From: JACQAI01 sp035507915
GTDB lineage: Bacteria > Pseudomonadota > Alphaproteobacteria > Elsterales > Elsteraceae
Assembly: GCA_035507915.1 (NCBI GenBank)
Contig: DATJNS010000074.1
Coordinates: 1 to 22,705, forward strand
DNA: 22,705 bases
Direction of reading: 5' to 3'
The position numbers and the translations under genes were made by a program. Under the pieces are notes generated by a model. It did not search any database and had not been told where the DNA came from. It saw nothing but the letters and a program-made list of their open reading frames with translations. Shown here piece by piece: positions 1 through 6,798 of this stretch; positions within the stretch are counted from its first letter, which is position 1; the number at the start of each line of letters is the position of its first letter.

Positions 1-815
1 AATCGTCCGAGCAGCAGCGGACCGACCACGGCGCCCAGTCCGAACACGATCCAAGCGCGTGCACCGACCGCGACACCAAGGTCGAGGCCGCGCGCGATGA
101 AGTCGACCAGGAACACCATGTGGGGCACCAAGCCGGCGGCCGTCAGTCCGTAGCCGATCAGGAGCGCGCGAACCGCCGGCGACGCGCGCGGCATGGCGGG
201 CCGCGGGCCGTGCCTCGGCCGATGCGACGGACCGCCGGCGGGCCAGCCGCCCCACGCGAGCGCGGTCAACAACCCCGCGCAAGCCCCGAGCCCGCACCAC
301 GTCGCGACCACGCCGGCGTGGAGGAGCAGCGGAACCAGCGTGCCCGAGGCCGCGATGCCCAATCCGACGCCGGTGAAGATCACGCCGCTGACCGCGCCGC
401 GGCGCGCTGCCGGGACGTGCGGCAGGATCGTGGGGGCCGCGAGCACCATGATGACGCCGCCCGCGATGCCGGCGCCCAGGCGCCAGACCGTGAACCAGGC
501 AAAGCCGAACTCGAGCGCGCAGGCGAAGAACGCGACCGTCGCGAGCGCCATCATGGCGCGCAGCACGCCGCACGGCGCATAGCGGACCGTCAAAGGTCGC
601 GCGAGCAGCGCGCCCGCCAGGTAGCCGACCAGGTTGATGGCCCCGAGATACGCGGCCTCGGCCGGCGTGAACCATGCGGCGCCGATCAGCGCGGGGATCA
701 ACGGCGTGTAGGCGAAGCGTGCCAGGCCGATCCCGATCAGGCTCGCGCACAATCCCGCGGTGGCGAGCCGCCCGAGGCCAGGAACCGTGTCCGATCGATC
801 GTTCGCGACGGTCAC
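1..815 (-). CDS. YbfB/YjiJ-family MFS transporter (partial, 3' end off the left edge)
   Basis: About 271 codons are visible and the C-terminal part lies outside the window. The translation is strongly hydrophobic with many membrane segments. Near the N-terminus it has a segment reading GIGLARFAYTPLIPALIG, followed by a stretch with NLVGYLAGALLARP. This 'G-[IL]G-RFAYTP-L-P ... N-GYL-GAL' pattern is characteristic of the YbfB/YjiJ branch (MFS_4) of the major facilitator superfamily, which are inner-membrane secondary transporters of unknown substrate. I chose the GTG at 815 because a CAAGGG element lies about 8 nt upstream; another in-frame GTG sits at 824. It lies 110 bp downstream of the TauE/SafE gene on the same strand and may be co-transcribed with it. 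The family call is firm; the substrate is unknown. Confidence 0.85.
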   Translation of the reverse strand, partial: MTVANDRSDTVPGLGRLATAGLCASLIGIGLARFAYTPLIPALIGAAWFTPAEAAYLGAINLVGYLAGALLARPLTVRYAPCGVLRAMMALATVAFFACALEFGFAWFTVWRLGAGIAGGVIMVLAAPTILPHVPAARRGAVSGVIFTGVGLGIAASGTLVPLLLHAGVVATWCGLGACAGLLTALAWGGWPAGGPSHRPRHGPRPAMPRASPAVRALLIGYGLTAAGLVPHMVFLVDFIARGLDLGVAVGARAWIVFGLGAVVGPLLLGR

Positions 816-925
816 TCGAGGCACCCTTGCGGTCTGGCGCGAGACGTCGACGCTACGACGCGTGCGCGCATCCGACGAACCCGTTTCTTGCACCGCCGGC
901 TGTCGCGTCGCGCAAAGGTGGGCGT

Positions 926-1672
926 TCAGCCGATCGAGCGGACGGCCAAATCGCCACCGAGCACGAGAAGGCCGACGAAGAACAGTAGCCGAAAGGTCTC
1001 CGCATCCACTCTCATCCGGACCCATTGACCGAAGCACATGCCGAGCAGCGCGGGCGCCGTGCACAGCACCGATGCGCCGATCGTCGTCGGCAGAAACGCA
1101 CCATGGCGCGCCAGGCCGACGGCCAGCGCGACCGTCGAGACGGTGAAGCAGAGCCCCAGCCCCTGGACCAGATCTTCCTTGCCGAGGCCAAGCGCCTGCA
1201 GATAGGGCACCGCGGGCATGACGAAGACGCCGGTGGCGCCGGTCACCACGCCCGTCACCGAGCCGACGATCGGAGAGAGCCAAGCCTCGGTGCGCTGCGG
1301 AACCGACATCCTGAGCTGGGCGAGACTGACCAGCGCGTAGACGACCAACGTGCCGCCCAGCCCCGCCAGGGCGTATCGGGCGTCGCCGCCTGTGATCAGA
1401 CCGGCGCTCGCCCAGGTCGCGAGGAAGATCGCGAGCAGCATCGGCCACATCCTGCGCAGCAGCACGAGCCGGTTCGGACCCGCGATGAACTGCCACACGT
1501 TGGTCACCAGGGACGGAATGATCAGGAGCGCGGCGGCCTCGGCGGGCAACATCAGGAGTCCGAGCAGTCCAACGGCCACGGTCGGCAGCCCCATCCCCGT
1601 CACACCTTTGACGGTTCCGGCGATGACGAAGGTGGCTGCGACGAGCAGAATGTCTGCGGGGCCGGCCGGCAT
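926..1672 (-). CDS. Sulfite exporter TauE/SafE family membrane protein
   Basis: The product is 248 aa, normal for the family, and almost entirely hydrophobic, with about seven or eight predicted membrane segments. It shows the two-fold repeat of TauE/SafE proteins. The N-terminal half has AGTVKGVTGMGLPTVAVGLL and the second half has the matching VTGVVTGATGVFVMPAVPYL, each giving the G-x-x-G-x-G-x-P signature at a re-entrant or first helix. Members export or import sulfite, sulfoacetate, sulfolactate or other small anions; substrate cannot be read from the sequence. The start is ATG at 1672. The gene may form a two-gene unit with the MFS transporter that follows on the same strand. No sulfur-metabolism gene is adjacent, so the role in sulfur handling is only a family-level guess. 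Confidence 0.9.
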   Translation of the reverse strand: MPAGPADILLVAATFVIAGTVKGVTGMGLPTVAVGLLGLLMLPAEAAALLIIPSLVTNVWQFIAGPNRLVLLRRMWPMLLAIFLATWASAGLITGGDARYALAGLGGTLVVYALVSLAQLRMSVPQRTEAWLSPIVGSVTGVVTGATGVFVMPAVPYLQALGLGKEDLVQGLGLCFTVSTVALAVGLARHGAFLPTTIGASVLCTAPALLGMCFGQWVRMRVDAETFRLLFFVGLLVLGGDLAVRSIG

Positions 1673-1831
1673 GCGGCGAACGTGGTCGGGCGGCTTGCCC
1701 GTGACAATTTGAAAGACGCGTAGCGTGGCTTCGGGCTCAGCGAAGGGCGCGGTGCCGATCGTGCCGCGCGTGCGACGTGCCGGATCGCGCGCCGCTTACG
1801 CGCCGCGCGAGGACGGACGTGGACCGCGCGA

Positions 1832-2233
1832 TCAGGCGAGCACCATTTGGGTCTGGGTCACCAGCGCGACGAGACGGCCCTCGGCGGTCGTGATGCGGGT
1901 CTGCCAGACCTGAGTGCGCTTGCCGCGATGGATCGGCGTCGCCTCGCCGACCAGACGACTGCCGACCGGCGCGGCGGCCAGGAAGTTGGTCTTGCTCTCG
2001 ATCGTGGTGGTGCCGGCGCCGGCGGGCAGGTTCAGCATCGTGCCGGTGGCGCCGACGGTATCGGCGAACGCCATCAAGCAGCCGCCATGCACGGTGTCGA
2101 ACAGGGTGCAGAGATCGCTTCGCACGGTCAGCTGCGCGACCACCTTGTCGCGTGTCGCGCTGACGAACTCGATTCCGAGCAGCTTCGAGAACGGCAGATC
2201 GCGGTCACGAATCTGGTCCAACAGGTCCTCCAT
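1832..2233 (-). CDS. PaaI-family (hotdog-fold) thioesterase
   Basis: The product is 133 aa, typical of the PaaI/YbgC-like hotdog thioesterases that hydrolyse acyl- or aryl-CoA esters in the cytoplasm. The diagnostic central segment TVHGGCLMAFADTVGA is at about residues 47-62, with the HGG turn and the Asp (residue 58) on the hotdog helix, followed by the strand-rich second half (ESKTNFLAAAPVG ... GEATPIHRGKRTQVWQTRI). The frame stays open upstream to 2395, but the ATG at 2233 is chosen because GGAGGGG lies directly upstream with about 2-5 nt spacing, and family members begin just before the DLPFSKLLGIE segment. It is transcribed divergently from feoAB. The substrate is unknown. Confidence 0.88.
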   Translation of the reverse strand: MEDLLDQIRDRDLPFSKLLGIEFVSATRDKVVAQLTVRSDLCTLFDTVHGGCLMAFADTVGATGTMLNLPAGAGTTTIESKTNFLAAAPVGSRLVGEATPIHRGKRTQVWQTRITTAEGRLVALVTQTQMVLA

Positions 2234-2389
2234 GACCCCTCCGCGGGTGTGTGATGACCCGATCCGGTCGATCGTCAACCTGGGCCGGCACCATAGCCCG
2301 CCCGGGCGGCCCGTGGCCCCGATTTGATCCAGCGCAATGCTGCCCCGGACCGGCGCACCCATAGTGCTTCGTTTCTCGCCCCGCGTCCC

Positions 2390-2407
2390 GCGCATGGCGC
2401 CATGCGC
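2390..2407. repeat. 18-bp perfect palindrome in the thioesterase/feoA divergent region
   Basis: GCGCATGGCGCCATGCGC is an exact inverted repeat with no loop, centred between 2398 and 2399. It lies in the 253-bp gap between the divergent thioesterase and feoA starts, 34 bp upstream of the Fur-box match. A second, 12-bp palindrome (CCGCCCGGGCGG) is at 2298-2309. Either could be an operator. The base composition makes GC palindromes fairly likely by chance. Confidence 0.35.
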
Positions 2408-2440
2408 CGGCCCAGCGCCGAGGGGGGTTGGAAAGTGCGT

Positions 2441-2455
2441 TGAGAACGATTATCA
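2441..2455 (+). promoter_or_regulatory. Candidate Fur box upstream of feoAB
   Basis: TGAGAACGATTATCA matches the 7-1-7 Fur consensus TGATAATnATTATCA at 12 of 14 defined positions, with a perfect right half-site. It ends 31 bp before the feoA start codon, where an iron-dependent repressor would be expected to act, and it stands out as an AT-rich patch in a GC-rich region. Iron-replete repression of feoAB by Fur is the natural reading. In alphaproteobacteria, Irr or RirA may share this role. Confidence 0.6.
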
Positions 2456-2486
2456 ATAACACCGCTAGGGAGCCATCGTCCGCGCC

Positions 2487-2795
2487 ATGCCATTCGAAGC
2501 AGCTACCTTCCCGGATTCGAGCCGTTCGGCCCTCAGGCTGGGCCAGGCCGCCAAGGGTTTCCGCGGCCGGATCGTCCGCATTGGCGGGGCCGGCGCGGAC
2601 GCCCCTGAAACCGGCATCAGCGCGACCGAGCTCGAGCGTCGCCTGCTCGAGATCGGGTTCGTCGAGGGGGCGCCGGTCGAGATCGTCCACGAAGGCTTGC
2701 TCGGCCGCGACCCGATTGCCATTCGGGTCAACGAGACGACGGTGGCCCTGCGCCGCCGCGAGGCCAACGCCATCCTGGTCGAGGCGACCGTCTAA
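2487..2795 (+). CDS. feoA: Ferrous iron transport protein A (FeoA)
   Basis: The product is 102 aa with an SH3-like FeoA core. The core has GFRGRIVRIGG near residue 24, then LERRLLEIGFVEGAPVEIVHEGLLGRDPIAIRVNETTVALRRREANAILVE. The 'RL-E-GF--G--VE--H--P--DP-A-RV--T--ALR--EA--I-V' pattern is diagnostic. FeoA is a small cytoplasmic partner that modulates the FeoB GTPase/permease. The protein is longer than the ~75-aa E. coli FeoA because of an N-terminal extension and a loop with Gly/Ala between the first two strands. The ATG at 2487 is the only reasonable start, since an in-frame TAG lies at 2466; the nearest purine-rich element (AGGGAG, 2467-2472) is rather far upstream. feoB follows after 36 bp. 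Regulation is probably through the Fur box just upstream. Confidence 0.93.
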   Translation: MPFEAATFPDSSRSALRLGQAAKGFRGRIVRIGGAGADAPETGISATELERRLLEIGFVEGAPVEIVHEGLLGRDPIAIRVNETTVALRRREANAILVEATV

Positions 2796-2831
2796 GCGCC
2801 GCGCGCCGCGACCGCGCGAGGATCGGAGCCC

Positions 2832-4712
2832 GTGGTCGATATCGCCAATCCCTCGGTTTCGCGCATCGCGCTGGTCGGCAATCCCAATTGCGGCAAGACC
2901 GCGCTGTTCAATGCGCTCACCGGCAGCCGCCAGAAGGTCGCGAACTATCCGGGCGTGACGGTCGAGCGCAAGCTCGGCCAATTCGTCACCCCGGGCGGAC
3001 GGCGGGTCCAGGTGCTCGACCTGCCCGGCACCTACTCGCTGCGCGCGCGCAGCCCCGACGAGGTGATCACGCGCGACGTCGTGCTCGGCCGCCAGGCCGA
3101 CGAGCCCGCGCCCGACGTCGTCGTGTGCGTCGCCGACGCCACCAACCTGCGCCAGGTGCTGCGCCTCGTGCTCGAGCTCAAGCAGGTCGGCCGCCCCTTG
3201 ATCCTGGCGCTCAACATGTTCGACATCGCGCGCCATCGCGGTCTCGAGATCGATCTCGACGGCCTGTCGCGCGCGCTCGACGTGCCGGTGGTCACCAGCG
3301 TCGCGGTGCGCAAGGGCGGCACGCTCGAGCTGATGCGGCGGCTCGACGCGCTGGCCGACGCGGCGCCGTCGGTGCCGGCCGCCGGCGGCTGGAGCGAACC
3401 CGCGGCCGAGGAGATCCGCCGCGCTCACCGCGAGGCCGACCGCATCCTCGGGCTCGCCGTCCGACAGACCGGGCGTCCGGCGATCTGGACCGCGCGGCTC
3501 GATCGCGTGCTGCTCCATCCGGTTGCCGGCATCGCGATCCTGCTCGCGGTGCTGTTCCTCATGTTCCAGGCCGTGTTCAGCTGGGCGACTCCGGCGATGG
3601 ACGCGATCAAGGACGCATTCACCTGGCTCAGCGCGCTGGTCGGTACCACCATGCCGGACGGCATGCTGCGGTCGCTGATCGCCGACGGCGTGATCGCCGG
3701 CGTCGGCAGCGTGCTCGTGTTCCTGCCGCAGATCCTCATCCTGTTCACCTTCATCATCCTGCTCGAGGATTTCGGCTACATGGCGCGCGCGGCGTTCCTG
3801 ATGGATCGCCTGATGGGCGGCGCCGGACTGCACGGGCGCGCCTTCATCCCTCTGCTGTCGAGCTTCGCATGCGCCATCCCCGGCGTGATGGCGACGCGCG
3901 TGATCGAAAATCGGCGCGACCGGCTGACCACTATCCTGGTCGCGCCGTTGATGACCTGCTCGGCGCGCATCCCGGTCTACACGCTGATCATCTCGGCGTT
4001 CGTGCCGCGCGCCACCGTGGCGGGCTTCATCGACCTGCAAGGCCTCGTGATGTTCGGCCTCTATGCGACCGGCATCATCTCGGCGCTCGCGGTCGCGCTC
4101 GTGCTGCGACGCGTGTTCTGGCGCGGCAGCGTCGAGCCGTTCCTGCTCGAGCTGCCGAACTACAAGCTGCCGGATCTCAAGAACGTCGTGCTGGGCGTGC
4201 TGCAGCGGGCGCGCATCTTCATGCGCCGGGCCGGCACCATCATCCTCTCCTTGATGATCCTGATCTGGTTCCTGAGCTCAGTGCCTGGCGCACCCGAAGG
4301 CGCCACCGACCCGGCGATCAACTACTCGATCGCCGGCCGGCTCGGTCACGCGATCGCGCCGGCGCTCGCCCCGGTCGGGTTCAACTGGCAGATCGCGATC
4401 GCGCTGATCCCCGGCCTCGCGGCGCGCGAAGTCGCGGTCGCCGCGCTGGGCACGGTTTACGCCGTGGGCGCGACCGGCGACGCGCTGCACGGCACGCTTG
4501 CCAGCACGCTGGCGGCGCAATGGTCGCTGCCGACCGCGTTCGCCCTGCTCGCCTGGTACATCTTCGCCCCGCAATGCGCCGCGACCCTGGGCGTGGTGCG
4601 GCGCGAGACCAACTCGTGGCGCTGGCCCGCCTTCCTGTTCGCCTACATGATCGGCCTCGCCTACCTCGCGGCTTTCGCGACCTTCCACATCACCACCGCG
4701 TTGGGGTTCTGA
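2832..4712 (+). CDS. feoB: Ferrous iron transporter FeoB (GTPase/permease)
   Basis: The product is 626 aa, at the short end for FeoB but complete. The N-terminal G-domain has G1 GNPNCGKT at 16-23, a G2/switch region YPGVTVERK at about 39-47, G3 DLPG at 63-66, G4 NMFD at 128-131 and a G5-like SVAVRKG near 156-162. Membrane segments begin near residue 225. They contain the two Gate-type regions, including PLLSSFACAIPGVMATR and LMTCSARIPVYTL, whose Cys residues are conserved in Fe(II) permeation, and a C-terminal LIPGLAAREVAVAALGTVYA segment. It imports Fe(II) across the inner membrane. The start is GTG at 2832 with GAGGA/GGAG just upstream. It is the second gene of feoA-feoB-small ORF. Confidence 0.96.
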   Translation: MVDIANPSVSRIALVGNPNCGKTALFNALTGSRQKVANYPGVTVERKLGQFVTPGGRRVQVLDLPGTYSLRARSPDEVITRDVVLGRQADEPAPDVVVCVADATNLRQVLRLVLELKQVGRPLILALNMFDIARHRGLEIDLDGLSRALDVPVVTSVAVRKGGTLELMRRLDALADAAPSVPAAGGWSEPAAEEIRRAHREADRILGLAVRQTGRPAIWTARLDRVLLHPVAGIAILLAVLFLMFQAVFSWATPAMDAIKDAFTWLSALVGTTMPDGMLRSLIADGVIAGVGSVLVFLPQILILFTFIILLEDFGYMARAAFLMDRLMGGAGLHGRAFIPLLSSFACAIPGVMATRVIENRRDRLTTILVAPLMTCSARIPVYTLIISAFVPRATVAGFIDLQGLVMFGLYATGIISALAVALVLRRVFWRGSVEPFLLELPNYKLPDLKNVVLGVLQRARIFMRRAGTIILSLMILIWFLSSVPGAPEGATDPAINYSIAGRLGHAIAPALAPVGFNWQIAIALIPGLAAREVAVAALGTVYAVGATGDALHGTLASTLAAQWSLPTAFALLAWYIFAPQCAATLGVVRRETNSWRWPAFLFAYMIGLAYLAAFATFHITTALGF

Positions 4713-4716
4713 GCCC

Positions 4717-4899
4717 GTGTGGCAGTCCGTCATCGTCTATCTGATCGTCGCCGCCGCGGCGAGCTGGGTCGCGTGGACCGTGCTGCTGCCCGGCGCGTGG
4801 CGCGCCGCCCTGCGCGCGCGCCTCGAGCAGGCGCTCGGCCGCGCGCCGACCGCACGGAGCGACCGCGCCTGCGCGTGCGATCGCGAGGCGGCCGACTAG
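4717..4899 (+). CDS. FeoB-associated small Cys-containing membrane protein (DUF6587-like)
   Basis: This is a 60-aa product. The first ~24 residues form one hydrophobic segment (VIVYLIVAAAASWVAWTVLL), followed by an Arg-rich stretch and a C-terminal Cys-Ala-Cys. Small single-pass proteins with a terminal Cys cluster are common immediately after feoB in proteobacteria (FeoB-associated Cys-rich/DUF6587-type). They are thought to stand in for FeoC, but their role is not established. The start is GTG at 4717, only 4 nt after the feoB stop, which implies translational coupling. The stop at 4897-4899 overlaps the stop codon of the convergent Crp/Fnr gene. The existence of the gene is well supported by position and architecture; the function is inference. 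Confidence 0.75.
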   Translation: MWQSVIVYLIVAAAASWVAWTVLLPGAWRAALRARLEQALGRAPTARSDRACACDREAAD

Positions 4900-5612
4900 C
4901 TATCGACGGGCAGATCGTCGGGCTGCGCGTACGCGGTCAGACGCTGCCTATCCTCGAGCGTGACCGAGGCGCCACTGGTGCGCACGCCGTGGGCGCGCAA
5001 CGCGGCGAACGCGCGCGACAGGTTCTCCGGCGTGGTGCCGAGCCGCGCCGCCAGCAGCTGCTTGTCGTAGGGCAGCCGCACAGTGCGCGCGCCATCCTGC
5101 TCGCGCGCGAGCTCCAGCAGGAAGCAGCCGAGACGCTGCGCGGTCGAGCGCAGCTTCAGGTCCTTCACTTGCCGCACCAGCATGCGGTACTGACGCGCCA
5201 ACGAGACGATCATGGCGACCGCAAGCTGCGGTTCGGCGCCGACCAGTTGGCGCAGCTCGTTTGCGTCGATCAGACAGACGCGCACGTCGGTCAGCGCGCG
5301 GGCCGACATCAGGTACGGCGCGTCGGTCAGCACGGCGGCCAGGATGAACTGATCGATCGGATGCAGCACCTCGACGACGGCGGTGGTGTGACCGTCCGAG
5401 CCGATCCCCAGCAAGCCGACCTGACCCTCCAGCAGCAGATGGAGGTGCACGGGCTTGGCTCCCTGCTCGAACAGGATCGTGTCGGCGGGCAAGACGCGCT
5501 CCTCGGTCTTGCGGGCGATCCGGCGCAACACGGCGTCGGGCAGCGCTCCGAACGCCGGCGCGTCGGCCAGGACGCTGAGCGGATCATCCAAAGGCTCGGC
5601 CACGTCGGTCAT
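4896..5612 (-). CDS. Crp/Fnr-family transcriptional regulator (FNR/Dnr-like recognition helix)
   Basis: The product is 238 aa. Residues ~20-130 are a cyclic-nucleotide-like beta roll (LPADTILFEQGAKPVHLHLLLEGQVGLLG), ~130-160 a dimerisation helix, and ~165-225 a winged helix. The recognition helix reads TTPENLSRAFAAL, so E196-x-x-S199-R200 corresponds to the E-x-x-S-R of FNR/Dnr/NnrR that reads TTGAT-N4-ATCAA sites. The N-terminal Cys cluster of oxygen-sensing FNR is absent. The effector pocket also lacks the FGE-x(n)-R-[ST] pattern of cAMP-binding CRP. A haem- or other-ligand sensor of the Dnr/NnrR kind is therefore more likely than Fe-S or cAMP sensing. It lies tail-to-tail with the feo operon. 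Its DNA target is not identified in the window. Confidence 0.9.
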   Translation of the reverse strand: MTDVAEPLDDPLSVLADAPAFGALPDAVLRRIARKTEERVLPADTILFEQGAKPVHLHLLLEGQVGLLGIGSDGHTTAVVEVLHPIDQFILAAVLTDAPYLMSARALTDVRVCLIDANELRQLVGAEPQLAVAMIVSLARQYRMLVRQVKDLKLRSTAQRLGCFLLELAREQDGARTVRLPYDKQLLAARLGTTPENLSRAFAALRAHGVRTSGASVTLEDRQRLTAYAQPDDLPVDS

Positions 5613-5644
5613 CCGCTTGCCGCTGCTCGATCGGAGCCACGCTA

Positions 5645-5680
5645 CGGCGCCGCCTCCGGCGATTCAACGGCGGCGCGCCG
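5645..5680 (-). terminator. GC-rich hairpin between the Crp/Fnr start and the lpxR-like stop
   Basis: GGCGCCGCC (5646-5654) can pair with GGCGGCGCGCC (5669-5679) with one bulged base. It lies immediately downstream of the lpxR-like stop codon in that gene's direction. There is no T run, so it is at best a weak or Rho-assisted terminator. It could also be chance in such GC-rich DNA. Confidence 0.25.
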
Positions 5681-5685
5681 TCGAC

Positions 5686-6720
5686 CTAGAACGGCAGTCG
5701 GAACGTCAGGTCGATCCCGCCGTAATGGTCCGGGTGGTCCTGCGAGCGGTACTCGATCGAGCGATAAACGTAGGTGTAGGCAAGTCGAAGGTGCTCGTAA
5801 GCGATCGCGACGCCGAGTTCGGCGTCGCCGACCGCCGGCTCCTTGTCGACGCTCGGGCTGCGCTGAAACGAGTTGCCGTCGAGAAAGATGTTGTGCGCCA
5901 CGAGACGGCCCTCGGTACCCAGGAAACCGTACCAGGTCCACGGGCCGTCGCCGTTCGCGGGGTTCTCGTAGGGCGCGCCGAGGTTCTCATCGATGCGCGG
6001 CGGACCGTAATCGACCAGCAGGTTGCGGCCGAACCGCACCATGCCGCCCGCCGCGACGTAATCGTAGACATTGCCGACCCGCGCGCTGACCTGCGGAATC
6101 GCATCGACGCCGAGCCCGCCGCCGGTCGGCCGGTAGACGCGCCACTTGCGCTCCTCGAACAGATCGAGCGTCGGCTCGTCGTGGAGCTGCGCGCCCCAGC
6201 CCATCGGCTGGGGATTGTCGATCAGGAGATGCACCTTGCTCTGCAGCTGGCCGGCACCCGACGCCGGGCCGATCGTGCCGAGGCGCACCGCGAAGCGGTC
6301 GAACTGGCGTTCCTCGGTGTCCTGCATCAGGGCCGCGCCGCCATACAGCCAGCCCGCGTAGGGCCGATCGTGCGGGTCGGGGGCCGACAGCAAGAGATTG
6401 TCGGGCGTGTACATGTTCTGCCCGCCGAGGATCTCGTAGCGCCGCGACAGCGCACCCGTGGTCTCGGGAAACAACGGCCACCATTGGAACGGGCGCTGCC
6501 AGGCCGGATCGCGAACCTCGCCGCTGGTGCCCAGGAACTCGATGCCGTGCGTGTAGTGGCGATCGAGGTTGTCGGGCGCCCAGAAATCGTCCTCCTCCAT
6601 GATGCTGCCCGTCCAGTTGAGGTCGGGTGCCGGGTCGGCGGCGCGCGCAGGCCCCGCGGCAATCGCGAACGACAGGCCTGCCGCCAGCAGACAGGCGACG
6701 GAAACGGTACGCACCACCAT
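5686..6720 (-). CDS. Lipid A deacylase LpxR-family outer-membrane protein
   Basis: The product is 344 aa from the chosen start, with a signal peptide (MVVRTVSVACLLAAGLSFAIAAG...ARA, cleavage before ADP) and a strand-rich body ending in a terminal Phe (FRLPF), as expected for an outer-membrane beta barrel. LpxR (DUF2219) landmarks are present: EEDDFW...LDRHYTHGIEFLG near the mature N-terminus, DRPYAGWLYGG, and GQLQSKVHLLI with the conserved His. LpxR removes the 3'-acyloxyacyl chain of lipid A. The Asn of the catalytic 'N-D' pair is replaced by Glu or Asp here, depending on alignment. The frame also has an ATG at 6741, but the ATG at 6720 is preceded by CCGGGGTC and gives the better signal peptide. 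It follows the haloacid dehalogenase gene on the same strand. Confidence 0.85.
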   Translation of the reverse strand: MVVRTVSVACLLAAGLSFAIAAGPARAADPAPDLNWTGSIMEEDDFWAPDNLDRHYTHGIEFLGTSGEVRDPAWQRPFQWWPLFPETTGALSRRYEILGGQNMYTPDNLLLSAPDPHDRPYAGWLYGGAALMQDTEERQFDRFAVRLGTIGPASGAGQLQSKVHLLIDNPQPMGWGAQLHDEPTLDLFEERKWRVYRPTGGGLGVDAIPQVSARVGNVYDYVAAGGMVRFGRNLLVDYGPPRIDENLGAPYENPANGDGPWTWYGFLGTEGRLVAHNIFLDGNSFQRSPSVDKEPAVGDAELGVAIAYEHLRLAYTYVYRSIEYRSQDHPDHYGGIDLTFRLPF

Positions 6721-6798
6721 GACCCCGGACCCGGTTGCCATCGCGGTGACAACGCATGGCCCAGGTTTCCGGATCGAGGTCGAAACGCGGTATCGCGC

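Noticed and set aside
1673..1831. Possible gene or terminator in the 159-bp gap between the TauE/SafE and thioesterase genes
   Set aside because: Short frames there are unsupported, and the GC-rich inverted segments near 1784-1810 contain a mismatch and have no T run. I see nothing reliable.
2440..2456. A possible FNR box overlapping the Fur site (TTGAG ... ATCAA)
   Set aside because: The half-sites are 7 nt apart instead of 4, so the spacing is wrong for FNR-type binding. The Fur reading fits far better.
2205..4040. A 611-codon open frame on the minus strand across feoAB
   Set aside because: It is antisense to feoB, rich in Asp, His, Arg, Gln and Glu, and has no domain. It is a third-position GC shadow of a well-identified gene.
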